Shown here: in pieces, positions 32,152 through 40,897 of the stretch
Layout of the letters: each line of letters opens with the position of its first letter
How positions within the stretch are numbered: position 1 is the stretch's first letter
NCBI GenBank assembly: GCA_964634205.1
Contig: CAZWKE010000002.1
Location: forward strand, 107,329-171,328
Length of the DNA stretch: 64,000 nt
Direction of reading: 5' to 3'
DNA from: JAFGGG01 sp964634205
Lineage (GTDB): Bacteria > Spirochaetota > Spirochaetia > SZUA-6 > RPPD01
Made by a program: the position numbers and the translations under genes
Notes under the pieces: generated by a model
Database searches by the model: none
What the model was told of the DNA's origin: nothing
Seen by the model: the letters and a program-made list of their open reading frames with translations, nothing else

Positions 32152-34743
32152 ATGGCGCAAACTACAACCCCTATGATGCTCCAGTATGCAAAATTGAAAC
32201 AAAATAACAAGGATTCCATATTATTTTTTCGTTTAGGTGATTTTTATGAGATGTTTGAACAGGACGCCAAGGAAGTATCCAAACTACTCAATCTTACCTT
32301 AACAAAAAGAAACGGGGTTCCCATGTGTGGAATTCCCTATCACGCGGCCGCAAACTACATTGCCCGGCTGATCCGGGCCGGTAAAAAAATCGCGGTTTGT
32401 GAGCAGATACAACTTGCCGAAGCGGGGAAGGGGATCGCGAAACGAGAGGTTGTGGAGATAATCACCCCGGGCACGCTGGTGGATGAGGGGTTGCTGGAGA
32501 GCAACACCAATAACTTCCTCGTTTCCCTTGCCGGCCGCGGTGAGATTATTTCGTTTTCATATATTGATCTTTCAACCGCGTCTTTTTATACCACCCACTT
32601 TGACTCATATGAGGCGGACGATAAATTAAGAAAGGAGTTTTACCGTCTTTCGCCGAGTGAACTGATTGTTCAGGAATCTCTTTTGGAAAACAGCAGTGTG
32701 CTTTCCAGACTGCTGGGGGAGCGTGAAGGGATCGTCGTAAACAGATATCCCGACTGGTATTATGATCAGGAGATGAACAGGGAAAAACTGTTAAAGCAGC
32801 TTGGGGTCGCCAACCTTAAGGGGTTCGGCTTAGCGGCCGATGCACCGGAAATAATCTCGGCGGGGATGATTCTTTCATATATAGAAGAAACGGCCAGGCA
32901 TATGCTGCCGCATATCCGTGAGATCAATGTATATTCGGAGCAGAGTTTTGTAAATCTTGATGAATCCACCCAAAAGAACCTGGAACTGGTACGCAACCTC
33001 CGGGACGGAAGCAGGCGGTATACCCTGCTGGAGGTGCTGGATCATACCCGGACCGCCATGGGAGCACGGAAACTGCATAATTGGATTTTAAGCCCCCTGC
33101 GGGACCCTGACGTCATCAGGAAGCGGCAGCGGGTGGTTGATTTCTTTTACCATGACCAGCTGCTGCTCTCCAGGATCACCGAGCTTCTTTCCCGTATTCT
33201 GGATATAGAGCGCCTCTCCACGCGTGTGGCCATGGATAAAGCCCATGCCAAGGACCTAAGCGCCCTGGGGGATTCGCTGGACCAGGTGCTGGGGATCACC
33301 GGACTGCTGGGTGAGCATCGTGAGCTGCCGGTGGGTGATCTGTCCGCTGATGAGCTTTCCCGGATTTCAGCGCTGAAGGATCTACTCGCGCGGGCCATCA
33401 CGGATGAACCCAGTATTCAGCTTGGTGAGGGGAATATTATCCGCGTGGGATTTAATGCCGAGTTGGACCGCATTCGTGAGCTGAAGAAAAACACCCAGGG
33501 GGTGCTTGCCGCATATCTAAAGGAAGAAAAAAACAGAACGGGGATCTCTTCCCTGAAACTGCGCTTTAACCGAATTATCGGGTATTACCTTGAGGTCACA
33601 AAGCCCAATCTGGATCTGGTACCTGATGATTATATAAGGAGGCAGTCGCTGGTCGGAGGCGATCGTTTTACCACAAAGCTGCTTATGCAAAAGGAGGCGG
33701 AGATCAATAACGCCGCGGAAAAGATAATCCGGCTTGAAAAGGACTTGTTTCTGGAAGTGCGGGCGGAGGTGAAAAAACACCTGGACCTGTTGTTTAAAAC
33801 AGGAGAGGTCCTGGCCCGCCTTGATGTACTTCATTCATTTGCGCACGCAGCCACCGTAAACGGATACAATATGCCGCAGGTTGCCGTTGACGGCATAATC
33901 AAGATAGAGGAGGGCAGGCATCCGGTGGTGGAAAACAACCTGCCCGGCGGAGCTTTCATCCCCAACAGTGTATCACTGGACCCGGCGGGGCATTTTTTCA
34001 TTCTACTCACCGGTCCCAACATGGCGGGTAAATCCACCTACCTGCGCCAGATTGCCCTGATTACCTTGATGACACAGATCGGTTCCTTTGTTCCGGCCAG
34101 GGACGCGCGCATCGGGGTTGTAGACAAGATATTCTGCCGTGTCGGTGCCAGTGATAACCTGGCCAGGGGAGAGTCCACCTTTCTGGTGGAAATGAATGAG
34201 ACGGCCAATATTCTCCGCGGCGCGGGCAGGGACAGCCTGATCATCATGGATGAGGTGGGAAGGGGGACAAGCACCAACGACGGTCTTGCCATTGCCTGGG
34301 CGGTGACGCTCTATATTCTGGAGAAGGTGGGGGCCAAAACCCTGTTTGCCACGCACTTCCATGAGTTAACCAGAATCACACATACCCACCTGGAAAACAG
34401 TTCCCTGGAGGTGCTGGAGAAGGACGGGGAAATCGTATTTTTGAAGCGGGTGAAACCCGGTGCGGCCGACAGCTCTTACGGAATTCATGTAGCCAAACTT
34501 GCCGGGCTTCCCGGCGAGGTGGTGATGACCGCCACCGATATTCTGCAAAATCTGGAGGGCGGCAGAGACACCGGGGGAGGGGCCGCTGTCCGTATTCCGC
34601 TGCGGGAATCCGCACAGCCGTCCCTTTTCCCATTGTCCGAACTGGTTGTCCAGCAACTGAAATCATTGGATATTAATATGACAACCCCCCTGCAGGCACT
34701 TTCCCTCCTGGCGAGGTGGAAGAACGAGCTCTCCTCGGAATAA
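32152..34743 (+). CDS. mutS: DNA mismatch repair protein MutS
   Basis: MutS recognises mismatches and recruits MutL. The 863-residue protein has the mismatch-reading motif in FFRLGDFYEMF (Phe 31, Glu 33), the connector and lever domains, the clamp region, and the ATPase with the Walker A motif GPNMAGKST at 621-629, signature DNLARGESTFLVEM, Walker B LIIMDEVGRGTSTNDG and ATHFHELT. The C-terminal tail is normal. Length and motif order fit MutS1. The mutL gene is not in the window. Translation starts without a leader or ribosome binding site. Confidence 0.97.
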   Translation: MAQTTTPMMLQYAKLKQNNKDSILFFRLGDFYEMFEQDAKEVSKLLNLTLTKRNGVPMCGIPYHAAANYIARLIRAGKKIAVCEQIQLAEAGKGIAKREVVEIITPGTLVDEGLLESNTNNFLVSLAGRGEIISFSYIDLSTASFYTTHFDSYEADDKLRKEFYRLSPSELIVQESLLENSSVLSRLLGEREGIVVNRYPDWYYDQEMNREKLLKQLGVANLKGFGLAADAPEIISAGMILSYIEETARHMLPHIREINVYSEQSFVNLDESTQKNLELVRNLRDGSRRYTLLEVLDHTRTAMGARKLHNWILSPLRDPDVIRKRQRVVDFFYHDQLLLSRITELLSRILDIERLSTRVAMDKAHAKDLSALGDSLDQVLGITGLLGEHRELPVGDLSADELSRISALKDLLARAITDEPSIQLGEGNIIRVGFNAELDRIRELKKNTQGVLAAYLKEEKNRTGISSLKLRFNRIIGYYLEVTKPNLDLVPDDYIRRQSLVGGDRFTTKLLMQKEAEINNAAEKIIRLEKDLFLEVRAEVKKHLDLLFKTGEVLARLDVLHSFAHAATVNGYNMPQVAVDGIIKIEEGRHPVVENNLPGGAFIPNSVSLDPAGHFFILLTGPNMAGKSTYLRQIALITLMTQIGSFVPARDARIGVVDKIFCRVGASDNLARGESTFLVEMNETANILRGAGRDSLIIMDEVGRGTSTNDGLAIAWAVTLYILEKVGAKTLFATHFHELTRITHTHLENSSLEVLEKDGEIVFLKRVKPGAADSSYGIHVAKLAGLPGEVVMTATDILQNLEGGRDTGGGAAVRIPLRESAQPSLFPLSELVVQQLKSLDINMTTPLQALSLLARWKNELSSE

Positions 34744-34746
34744 GCG

Positions 34747-35307
34747 TCAACGCAAGAGGTCGATCACTTTTTCCCGGCTGAGATTGAAAAGGGGCGCTCC
34801 ATTATTTTTAATGGTCGTTATTACCTTTTGCAGCAGGACATCGAACTCCGTGTTTTTGGCCGTATACTGAGCGGAGATAATATTCTGAGCGATCGTATCG
34901 TTTGTGGTAAGTCCCGACAGGGTATGTCTTTGCTCATCAATAAGTAATCCAAGGCGGTCCAAGTCATTGTTCTTCACGATGGTGCGCAGCGTATCTTCAT
35001 AGTCGGTCAGGACACGCTCGTCATGCAGCTTCGTATTGTCCAGGAGATTGTGCAGGTATTTTTCATTTTCAGCAACCGTTTGTCCTGACCGCAGCTGCTG
35101 GGCAAGGTTTTCCAGCCCGCTGACAGTCATCTGGATTTTTAGCAGCTTGTGATGGCCCCTTGATACGGATTCCAGGAAAGACGACTTTTCCGTACTGCCG
35201 GCCTTCCCGGGTCTTACTTTTACGTCCCGGTTGACAGGATGTAAGCGCTCTGCGGCATCAAACTCACTGCGCTCCTTTTTAGAGAAGCCCTCAAAAGAAA
35301 TATTCAT
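34747..35307 (-). CDS. Helical protein of unknown function
   Basis: This 186-residue protein is not recognised with confidence. A charged, probably unstructured N-terminus (residues 1-40) precedes a mostly helical body with HKLLKIQMTVSGLENLAQQLRSGQTVAENEKYLHNLLD and an Asp/Leu-rich C-terminus ending VIDLLR. The overall plan (disordered head, long helices, C-terminal DLL) recalls the YaaR/DUF327 family, but the similarity is too weak to assign. The ATG at 35307 follows a strong GGGAGGG. It stands alone, convergent with mutS (3-base gap) and divergent from comF. Confidence 0.6.
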   Translation of the reverse strand: MNISFEGFSKKERSEFDAAERLHPVNRDVKVRPGKAGSTEKSSFLESVSRGHHKLLKIQMTVSGLENLAQQLRSGQTVAENEKYLHNLLDNTKLHDERVLTDYEDTLRTIVKNNDLDRLGLLIDEQRHTLSGLTTNDTIAQNIISAQYTAKNTEFDVLLQKVITTIKNNGAPLFNLSREKVIDLLR

Positions 35308-35354
35308 ATATCCCTCCCAAAAATATATTGCTGTATTATACAAAATCATACAGG

Positions 35355-35383
35355 TTGTGTCAAATATATACGGCAGTTATAAT
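35355..35383 (+). promoter_or_regulatory. Strong promoter of comF, apparently leaderless
   Basis: TTGTGT (35355-35360), a 17-base spacer and a perfect TATAAT (35378-35383) are followed by AGAGT and the ATG at 35389. The transcript would begin at or inside the start codon region, without a ribosome binding site. Confidence 0.65.
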
Positions 35384-35388
35384 AGAGT

Positions 35389-36117
35389 ATGAGTTTTCCC
35401 GGGAAAAAACTTACGCGGCTTTTGTACGGTCTATTGGATATCATTTTCCCCGGCTGTTGTCTCTCCTGTGGAAGGGAGTTGGCCGTTTTTTACAGGGAAA
35501 ACTATCAAATTTGCCCGGACTGCCGGACAAGCATCACTTTTTTACAAGGCCCCGGGTGCGAAAAGTGCGGCATCACTTTAATTTCTGAGCAGCATGTCTG
35601 TACGCGCTGCAGGCAGCAGGAGTATTATTTTTCCCGAAACCGTTCGGTCTGCGCGTACGAAGGGGTTATGCGGGAGTTGTTGCACCATTATAAATTCAAG
35701 GCCAGGCAGAACCTGGCATATCTTTTTGCGGAGCTTATTGGTGAGCAGTATGTAAAACATTATGCGGGTTATTGTGTGGTGCCGGTGCCTTCACACTCTG
35801 CCGCCACAAGAAAGCGGGGCTGGGATCATGTGAAACGGATGACCCGTATTCTGCAAAAGAAGTACGGAATCCCCATACTTTCCTGTCTGCGGCGCATTCG
35901 AGGGACTCCCCAAAAAAAACTGGGTAAAAAGGCCCGCTTCCAAAACATCAGAGGAAGCATCCGTTGTGTTCGCGGCAGGAAGACGGGTTATCCGGAACGG
36001 GTGGTGCTGCTGGACGATATCTTTACCACCGGGGCTACGGCAAATGAGTGTGCGCGTGTTTTAATGGAAAACGGGGTAAAAAAAGTAGCCGTACTGACAC
36101 TTGCCATGGACCAATAA
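35389..36117 (+). CDS. comF: ComF-family phosphoribosyltransferase-like protein
   Basis: The 242-residue protein has an N-terminal double zinc-finger region with CLSCGREL, CPDCRTS, CEKCGI and CTRCRQQE. A type I phosphoribosyltransferase domain follows, with the PRPP motif VVLLDDIFTTGATANE and the substrate region VVPVPSHSAATRKRGWDHVKRM. ComF proteins take part in DNA uptake in competent bacteria, and related proteins occur widely without known competence. No other com gene is in the window. It is preceded by a leaderless promoter. Confidence 0.88.
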   Translation: MSFPGKKLTRLLYGLLDIIFPGCCLSCGRELAVFYRENYQICPDCRTSITFLQGPGCEKCGITLISEQHVCTRCRQQEYYFSRNRSVCAYEGVMRELLHHYKFKARQNLAYLFAELIGEQYVKHYAGYCVVPVPSHSAATRKRGWDHVKRMTRILQKKYGIPILSCLRRIRGTPQKKLGKKARFQNIRGSIRCVRGRKTGYPERVVLLDDIFTTGATANECARVLMENGVKKVAVLTLAMDQ

Positions 36118-36129
36118 ACGGCCGATACC

Positions 36130-36158
36130 TTGACAATCTTGATGTTTATTTGTTATCT
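36130..36158 (+). promoter_or_regulatory. Promoter of the rimP-nusA-infB operon
   Basis: A perfect TTGACA (36130-36135) and TTATCT (36153-36158) are 17 bases apart, about 72 bases upstream of rimP. A hairpin with a T-run lies between this promoter and the gene. Confidence 0.6.
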
Positions 36159-36187
36159 TATAAAGAGACTTAATAAAGCTAAAATGC

Positions 36188-36216
36188 CAAAGAGTCGATT
36201 TATCGGCTCTTTTTTT
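36188..36216 (+). terminator. Intrinsic terminator or attenuator in the rimP leader
   Basis: CAAAGAGTCGAT pairs with ATCGGCTCTTT (one G-U), with a short loop, and is followed by a run of T bases. The rimP ribosome binding site AGGTGA comes directly after. Its place after the promoter and before the gene makes it an attenuator candidate; it might instead end comF transcripts. Confidence 0.6.
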
Positions 36217-36230
36217 ATAGGTGAACATTA

Positions 36231-36698
36231 ATGGAAGCATTTCACAGGCAGCTTGCCGGACAGGTAAGCGCGGAGATTGGGCCGGTTATAGCGGCCATGG
36301 GATTTGATCTGGTTGAAGCGCATGTGGGAGCCGCCAAAAATCAAAGCCTTGTTTCCGTGATCATCTATAGCAAAGACGGGGTCGGTATCGATGATTGTGC
36401 GGCGGTTTCCAGAAATATTTATCCGCGGCTGGAACTCATTGAGAACCTGGGTAATTTTTCACTGGAAGTATCGTCTCCGGGAACAGACCGCGTATTAAAA
36501 AACAGGAATGAGTACGACATCTTCCTGGGCAGAATGGTGTCCGTGCTGACCCATGAAAGTAATGAGTGGATTAACGGCATCATCGACCATGTTAATGATG
36601 ATAGTGTGTATTTAAATAAGAAAGGGGATGTCGTGAGTATCAGGTTTGATACGATAAAAAAAACAAGATTAGAAAATTCTTTTGAGGAGGGGAAATAA
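36231..36698 (+). CDS. rimP: Ribosome maturation factor RimP
   Basis: RimP is needed for maturation of the 30S subunit. The 155-residue protein has normal length and the family landmarks GFDLVEAHVG, VSVIIYSKDGVGIDDCAAVSR and NFSLEVSSPGTDRVLKN, followed by the C-terminal SH3-like domain (GRMVSVLTHE). It starts the translation and RNA operon continuing to pnp and further. AGGTGA lies seven bases before the ATG. nusA starts two bases after its stop codon. Confidence 0.94.
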   Translation: MEAFHRQLAGQVSAEIGPVIAAMGFDLVEAHVGAAKNQSLVSVIIYSKDGVGIDDCAAVSRNIYPRLELIENLGNFSLEVSSPGTDRVLKNRNEYDIFLGRMVSVLTHESNEWINGIIDHVNDDSVYLNKKGDVVSIRFDTIKKTRLENSFEEGK

Positions 36699-36699
36699 A

Positions 36700-38226
36700 A
36701 TGTCCTCTGAGATGGCGGATGCCATTAAAAGGATCGTACAGGAAAAGGGTGTACCTGAGGAACTGATTGTTAAAACGATCGAAGAGGCCCTGCTTGCGGC
36801 CTACAAAAAGAAGTACGGCACAACTGAGAACGCAGTTATTCGCTTTAACGAGGATTCGTCCGAGGTCACGGTTTTCGCCAAAAAAAAGATTGTGGAAGAG
36901 GTAATGGACGAGGTAACCGAGATTTCTCTCAAGGAAGCCATCGGTTATAATGAGGCCAGTGAGATCGGCGATGAACTGCTGATAGAGGTGAATCCCAAGG
37001 AATTCGACAGGGGGGCGATCCAAAGCGCCAAGCAGCGGGCCAAACAGACCCTCCGGGAAATACAGAAAGATACCCTGTACTCTGAATTCAAAGAAAAAGT
37101 CGGTGAAATGATCATCGGTTATTATCAAAGAGAGAGAAACGGCAATATCTATGTTGACCTGGGAAAGACCGAGGGGATACTGCCGAAGAAATACCAGTCG
37201 CCGCGTGAGATCTACCATGTAAACGACCGTATAAAGGCGTTTATTTATGAAGTGAACAAAACACCGGGCGGTCTGCAGATAATTTTATCGCGTACGCATA
37301 CCGAGTTTGTGAAAAAGATATTTGAGCTGGAAGTACCTGAAATATACGACCATACGATCGAAATCTTCAAGATCGTCAGGGAGCCGGGGTACAGGACAAA
37401 GATCGCGGTGTATTCCAATAAAGAAGACGTTGATCCGGTCGGGGCGTGTGTAGGATTGAAGGGGGTAAGAATCCAGGCAATCGTAAAGGAGTTGGAGGGA
37501 GAAAAAATCGATATCCTTAAATACGATTCCAATCAAATGGACTTTATCAAAAATGCCCTGTCTCCGGCCAAAGTGGCGCATGTGGTCATTTTGGATGAGA
37601 CAAAAAAACAGGCACTTGCCCTGGTGGATGACAGCCAGCTTTCCCTGGCCATCGGCAAACAGGGACTGAACGTACGGTTGGCCAACAGGCTGGTAGACTG
37701 GAATATCGACGTAAAGACCAATATGCAGTTCGAAGAGATGGATATCGCGGCCGAGACCAAGAAGAAGGTAAGCGCGCTTTTCGGTGATATCGAGGAAGAT
37801 GAAGAGATCGAAAAGATTCAGGAGCTGCCCGGAATCACTCCGGAGTTGACGGAAATCCTCGTAAAGAACAATATAGAGTTGATTGAAACGCTTGTCTCCA
37901 TGAAGGACGAGGAGCTTCTTGCACTGGATGGGATGACACAGGAATACCTGACGCAGATCAAGAACATCATGGAAGAAACCATCGAAATTGTGGAGGAAGA
38001 GGAAGAACAGGAGGTTACCGTCTTACAGGAGGAGGAACAGGCAGAGGAGCAGGTAACTGCACCGCAGGAAACAACCACAGGAGAAGAAGAAGAAGAGGCC
38101 GAAGAGGAGAGTTATGAGTGTCCGGAATGCGGTCATAAGATTACGGCTGAGATGACAAGTTGTCCCAACTGCGGAGTGGGTTTAAGTTTTGAAGAAGAAC
38201 AAGAACAAGAAGAAGAAGGAGAATAG
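36700..38226 (+). CDS. nusA: Transcription factor NusA with C-terminal zinc ribbon
   Basis: NusA binds RNA polymerase and controls pausing, termination and antitermination. The 508-residue protein has the N-terminal polymerase-binding domain, an S1 domain (NIYVDLGKTEGILPKKYQ), two KH domains (CVGLKGVRIQAIVKEL; LAIGKQGLNVRLANRL) and helix-hairpin repeats near the end (IQELPGITPELTEILV). A strongly acidic tail follows. Unusually, the tail contains CPEC and CPNC pairs ten residues apart, a zinc ribbon not found in the E. coli or Bacillus proteins. The ATG at 36700 is preferred for GGAGGGG upstream; the frame is open to 36682. It may autoregulate through the hairpin before rimP. Confidence 0.96.
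   Translation: MSSEMADAIKRIVQEKGVPEELIVKTIEEALLAAYKKKYGTTENAVIRFNEDSSEVTVFAKKKIVEEVMDEVTEISLKEAIGYNEASEIGDELLIEVNPKEFDRGAIQSAKQRAKQTLREIQKDTLYSEFKEKVGEMIIGYYQRERNGNIYVDLGKTEGILPKKYQSPREIYHVNDRIKAFIYEVNKTPGGLQIILSRTHTEFVKKIFELEVPEIYDHTIEIFKIVREPGYRTKIAVYSNKEDVDPVGACVGLKGVRIQAIVKELEGEKIDILKYDSNQMDFIKNALSPAKVAHVVILDETKKQALALVDDSQLSLAIGKQGLNVRLANRLVDWNIDVKTNMQFEEMDIAAETKKKVSALFGDIEEDEEIEKIQELPGITPELTEILVKNNIELIETLVSMKDEELLALDGMTQEYLTQIKNIMEETIEIVEEEEEQEVTVLQEEEQAEEQVTAPQETTTGEEEEEAEEESYECPECGHKITAEMTSCPNCGVGLSFEEEQEQEEEGE
38119..38172 (+). other. Zinc-ribbon coding segment at the end of nusA
   Basis: The four Cys codons of CX2C-X10-CX2C are at 38119, 38128, 38161 and 38170. The segment is flanked on both sides by Glu-rich sequence. 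Confidence 0.85.
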
Positions 38227-38238
38227 TTACAGAGTATT

Positions 38239-40563
38239 ATGGCAGAGGAGAAGAAAAAAGATAAAAAACCCAAAGCTACTCTTATAAAACACACACAAAA
38301 GGAATCTCCCGAGAAGAAACCCGAGCAGAAGGAGAAAAAAGTCGTTGTTGTAAAAAAGAAAGTTGTGGTGGTAAAAAAGAAAGTACATGTGGATAAAAAG
38401 AGGGACAAAGAGGTATTTGTAAAGAAAAAGCCGGATGACAGGAGAGATTTCCGCAGGCCGCAGCAGGGCGGCGGAAGAGGACCCCGCCCCCATGGAACTC
38501 AGGAACAGCGAAAGGGTTTCAATAGGAATTACTCACAAAATAGAACCAGGCCGCAGAAAGGCCCGGGGGGCAAGTTCGGGCAGGATCGTAAGCCCGCGGC
38601 CGGAGGCAAACCGCGGACCGGGCAGAAGGAATTCACTGCTGCCGGCGATGATAAAAAGGCCGGAAACAGAAAATTCATCAAAAGTAAGAAAAAATTCCTT
38701 TATCATAAATCACGGCATGAAGAACACGAAGAGAAACTCTTTGCCCAGAAGAAAAAAAATGCTTTAAGAGCCAACCCCGTTCCCAAGGAAATCGCCATAA
38801 TGGAAGTGATCACGGTGAGTGATCTGGCAAAAAAAATGAACCTTAAGGCTTCAGAGCTTATCGCCAAGCTTATGAGCATGGGCATGATGGTGACCATCAA
38901 CCAGCAGATCGACGCGGAAACCGCCTCAATCCTGGCTTCTGAATACGAATGTAACGTTAAGATAGTATCACTGTATGATGAAACCAATATTGAGGAAGAA
39001 GTACGGGAAGACGCCCTGCTGCAGTCGCGGCCGCCGATTGTTACGGTAATGGGACATGTTGATCATGGGAAGACCAAGCTGCTGGACGCGATCCGTACCA
39101 CCAATATCGTGGATACCGAGCACGGCGGGATTACACAGCATATCGGGGCGTATGTGGTCGAGATTGAAGGACATAAAATAGTATTTCTGGATACACCCGG
39201 ACACGAGGCCTTTACCCTGATGCGCGCCAGGGGAGCACAAATAACCGATATTGTTATATTGGTAGTGGCGGCGGATGACGGGGTCATGCCGCAGACGGTA
39301 GAGGCGATCAATCACGCCAAGGCCGCCGACGTGCCGATTATAGTGGCAATAAACAAGGTGGACCTGCCCAACGCAAATACGGACAAGGTAAAGCAGCAGC
39401 TTGCCGAATTTGAATTGATGCCGGAAGCATGGGGCGGGCACACACTTTTTAATGAAATATCGGCCCTGAAGAAGCAGGGTATAAAGGAACTGCTCGATTC
39501 GGTGCTGCTTCAGGCCGAGATGCTGGAGTTGAAGGCCGATTTCGAATGTCCGGCCTACGGTAAGGTGATTGAGTCGAAAATCGACCAGGGGCGTGGGATC
39601 ATCGCCACCGTCCTGATTGAGCGCGGGACCCTGAAAATAAGCGACTCGTTTATCGCCGGCGTGTATCCCGGAAAGGTCAGGGCCATGTTCAACGACAGGG
39701 GAGAGAAGGTGGAAGAGGCCACCCCGTCCATCCCCGTGGAGATTCTGGGCTTTACGGGAATTCCCGATGCCGGGGATCCCTTCCAGGTAACAAAAACCGA
39801 GAAGGTTGCGCGCCAGATCGGCTCAAAGCGTCAGGAGTTAAAGAAGCTTGAGGAAGCGCAGAACGTCAAAAAGATCACCCTGGATAATCTCTATGAGCAG
39901 ATCAAGGAAGGTGAAATTCAGGAGTTAAAGGTTATTATCAAGGGCGATGTACACGGCTCTGTTGAGGCCCTGCAAACGGCCCTGGAAAAACTCAGTACCA
40001 GTGAGGTCCGGCTGAATGTGATTCACGCCCTGGCCGGTGCCATCAACGAGAGTGACGTCCGTCTGGCATCAAGTTCAAACGCGTTGATTATCGGTTTCCA
40101 TGTTCGACCCACCGCAAACGCACTGGCCCTGGCCGAACAGGAGAAGGTGGAGATCAAAAAATATAATATCATCTATGACGCGGTAGACCAGATTAAACAG
40201 GCCATGGAAGGAATGCTGCAGCCGGAGATAAAGGAAGAGGTCGTGGCCACGGCGGAGGTCAGGGACACCTTTAAGGTGCCCAAGATGGGGGTAATCGCCG
40301 GGTGCTACGTGCTGACCGGTACGGTAAAACGCGGTCTTGAGGCGCACCTGATAAGAGATGATATTGAGATTTACCGGGGAAAGATTTCATCACTCAAGCG
40401 GTTTAAAGACGACGCACGAGAGGTTGAGGCCGGGTATGAATGCGGTATCGGTATAGAAAACTTTAACGACATTAAGGTCGGAGACAATATCGAGGTTGTG
40501 GAGTTTAAGGAGTATACCAAGACACTGGGCCAGGGTAAGAAAGATGCAGACAGTACGGCTTAA
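38239..40563 (+). CDS. infB: Translation initiation factor IF-2
   Basis: IF-2 is the GTPase that places initiator tRNA in the ribosome. The 774-residue protein has a basic, low-complexity N-terminus (1-170) rich in Lys, Arg, Gly and Gln. The IF2-N-like region follows (VITVSDLAKKMNLKASELIAKLMSMGMMV), then the GTPase (GHVDHGKTKLLD, DTPGHEAFT, NKVD) and the C-terminal beta-barrel and fMet-tRNA domains. GHVDHGKT is intact. Near residues 35-54 a 21-base unit is repeated, giving VVVVKKK twice. The gene starts 12 bases after nusA and overlaps rbfA by 20 bases. Confidence 0.97.
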   Translation: MAEEKKKDKKPKATLIKHTQKESPEKKPEQKEKKVVVVKKKVVVVKKKVHVDKKRDKEVFVKKKPDDRRDFRRPQQGGGRGPRPHGTQEQRKGFNRNYSQNRTRPQKGPGGKFGQDRKPAAGGKPRTGQKEFTAAGDDKKAGNRKFIKSKKKFLYHKSRHEEHEEKLFAQKKKNALRANPVPKEIAIMEVITVSDLAKKMNLKASELIAKLMSMGMMVTINQQIDAETASILASEYECNVKIVSLYDETNIEEEVREDALLQSRPPIVTVMGHVDHGKTKLLDAIRTTNIVDTEHGGITQHIGAYVVEIEGHKIVFLDTPGHEAFTLMRARGAQITDIVILVVAADDGVMPQTVEAINHAKAADVPIIVAINKVDLPNANTDKVKQQLAEFELMPEAWGGHTLFNEISALKKQGIKELLDSVLLQAEMLELKADFECPAYGKVIESKIDQGRGIIATVLIERGTLKISDSFIAGVYPGKVRAMFNDRGEKVEEATPSIPVEILGFTGIPDAGDPFQVTKTEKVARQIGSKRQELKKLEEAQNVKKITLDNLYEQIKEGEIQELKVIIKGDVHGSVEALQTALEKLSTSEVRLNVIHALAGAINESDVRLASSSNALIIGFHVRPTANALALAEQEKVEIKKYNIIYDAVDQIKQAMEGMLQPEIKEEVVATAEVRDTFKVPKMGVIAGCYVLTGTVKRGLEAHLIRDDIEIYRGKISSLKRFKDDAREVEAGYECGIGIENFNDIKVGDNIEVVEFKEYTKTLGQGKKDADSTA
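38341..38400 (+). repeat. Short tandem repeat in infB (21-base unit)
   Basis: Two units at 38341-38361 and 38362-38382, each coding for VVVVKKK, are followed by a degenerate third. All indels of whole units keep the frame, so length could vary between strains. Confidence 0.65.
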
Positions 40564-40888
40564 GAAGATAAGCAGTTTCTTAAAAGAAGAAATCAGCAAA
40601 TTGATTTTGAACAACCGAATCAAAGATCCGCGGGTAGATACGCTGGTAACCGTTACGGATATCGAAGTGGCAAGAGATCTTAAGTATGCAAAAGTGTATA
40701 TTTCCTATGTGGGTTCCAAAGAACGGATCGATTCAATTATAATCGGCCTGAATCATGCCGCCGGCTTCATCCAAAAGGAGATCGGTAAGGTCCTGCACAC
40801 CCGTTACACGCCTCGATTGAGCTTTTTTTATGATGATTCACTTGAACGCGGATACAGGATCACAAAAAAGATTGAAGAATTATCCTGA
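40544..40888 (+). CDS. rbfA: Ribosome-binding factor A
   Basis: RbfA is a KH-type factor in late 30S assembly. The 114-residue protein begins MQTVRLKKISSFLKEEISKL and contains RIKDPRVDTLVTVTDIEVARDLKYAKVYIS and the C-terminal RYTPRLSFFYDDSLERGYRI. The ATG at 40544 is used because it gives the standard N-terminus; it lies inside the end of infB with GGGTAAG upstream. The order infB-rbfA-truB is common to most bacteria. Confidence 0.93.
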   Translation: MQTVRLKKISSFLKEEISKLILNNRIKDPRVDTLVTVTDIEVARDLKYAKVYISYVGSKERIDSIIIGLNHAAGFIQKEIGKVLHTRYTPRLSFFYDDSLERGYRITKKIEELS

Positions 40889-40897
40889 CAATTATCG

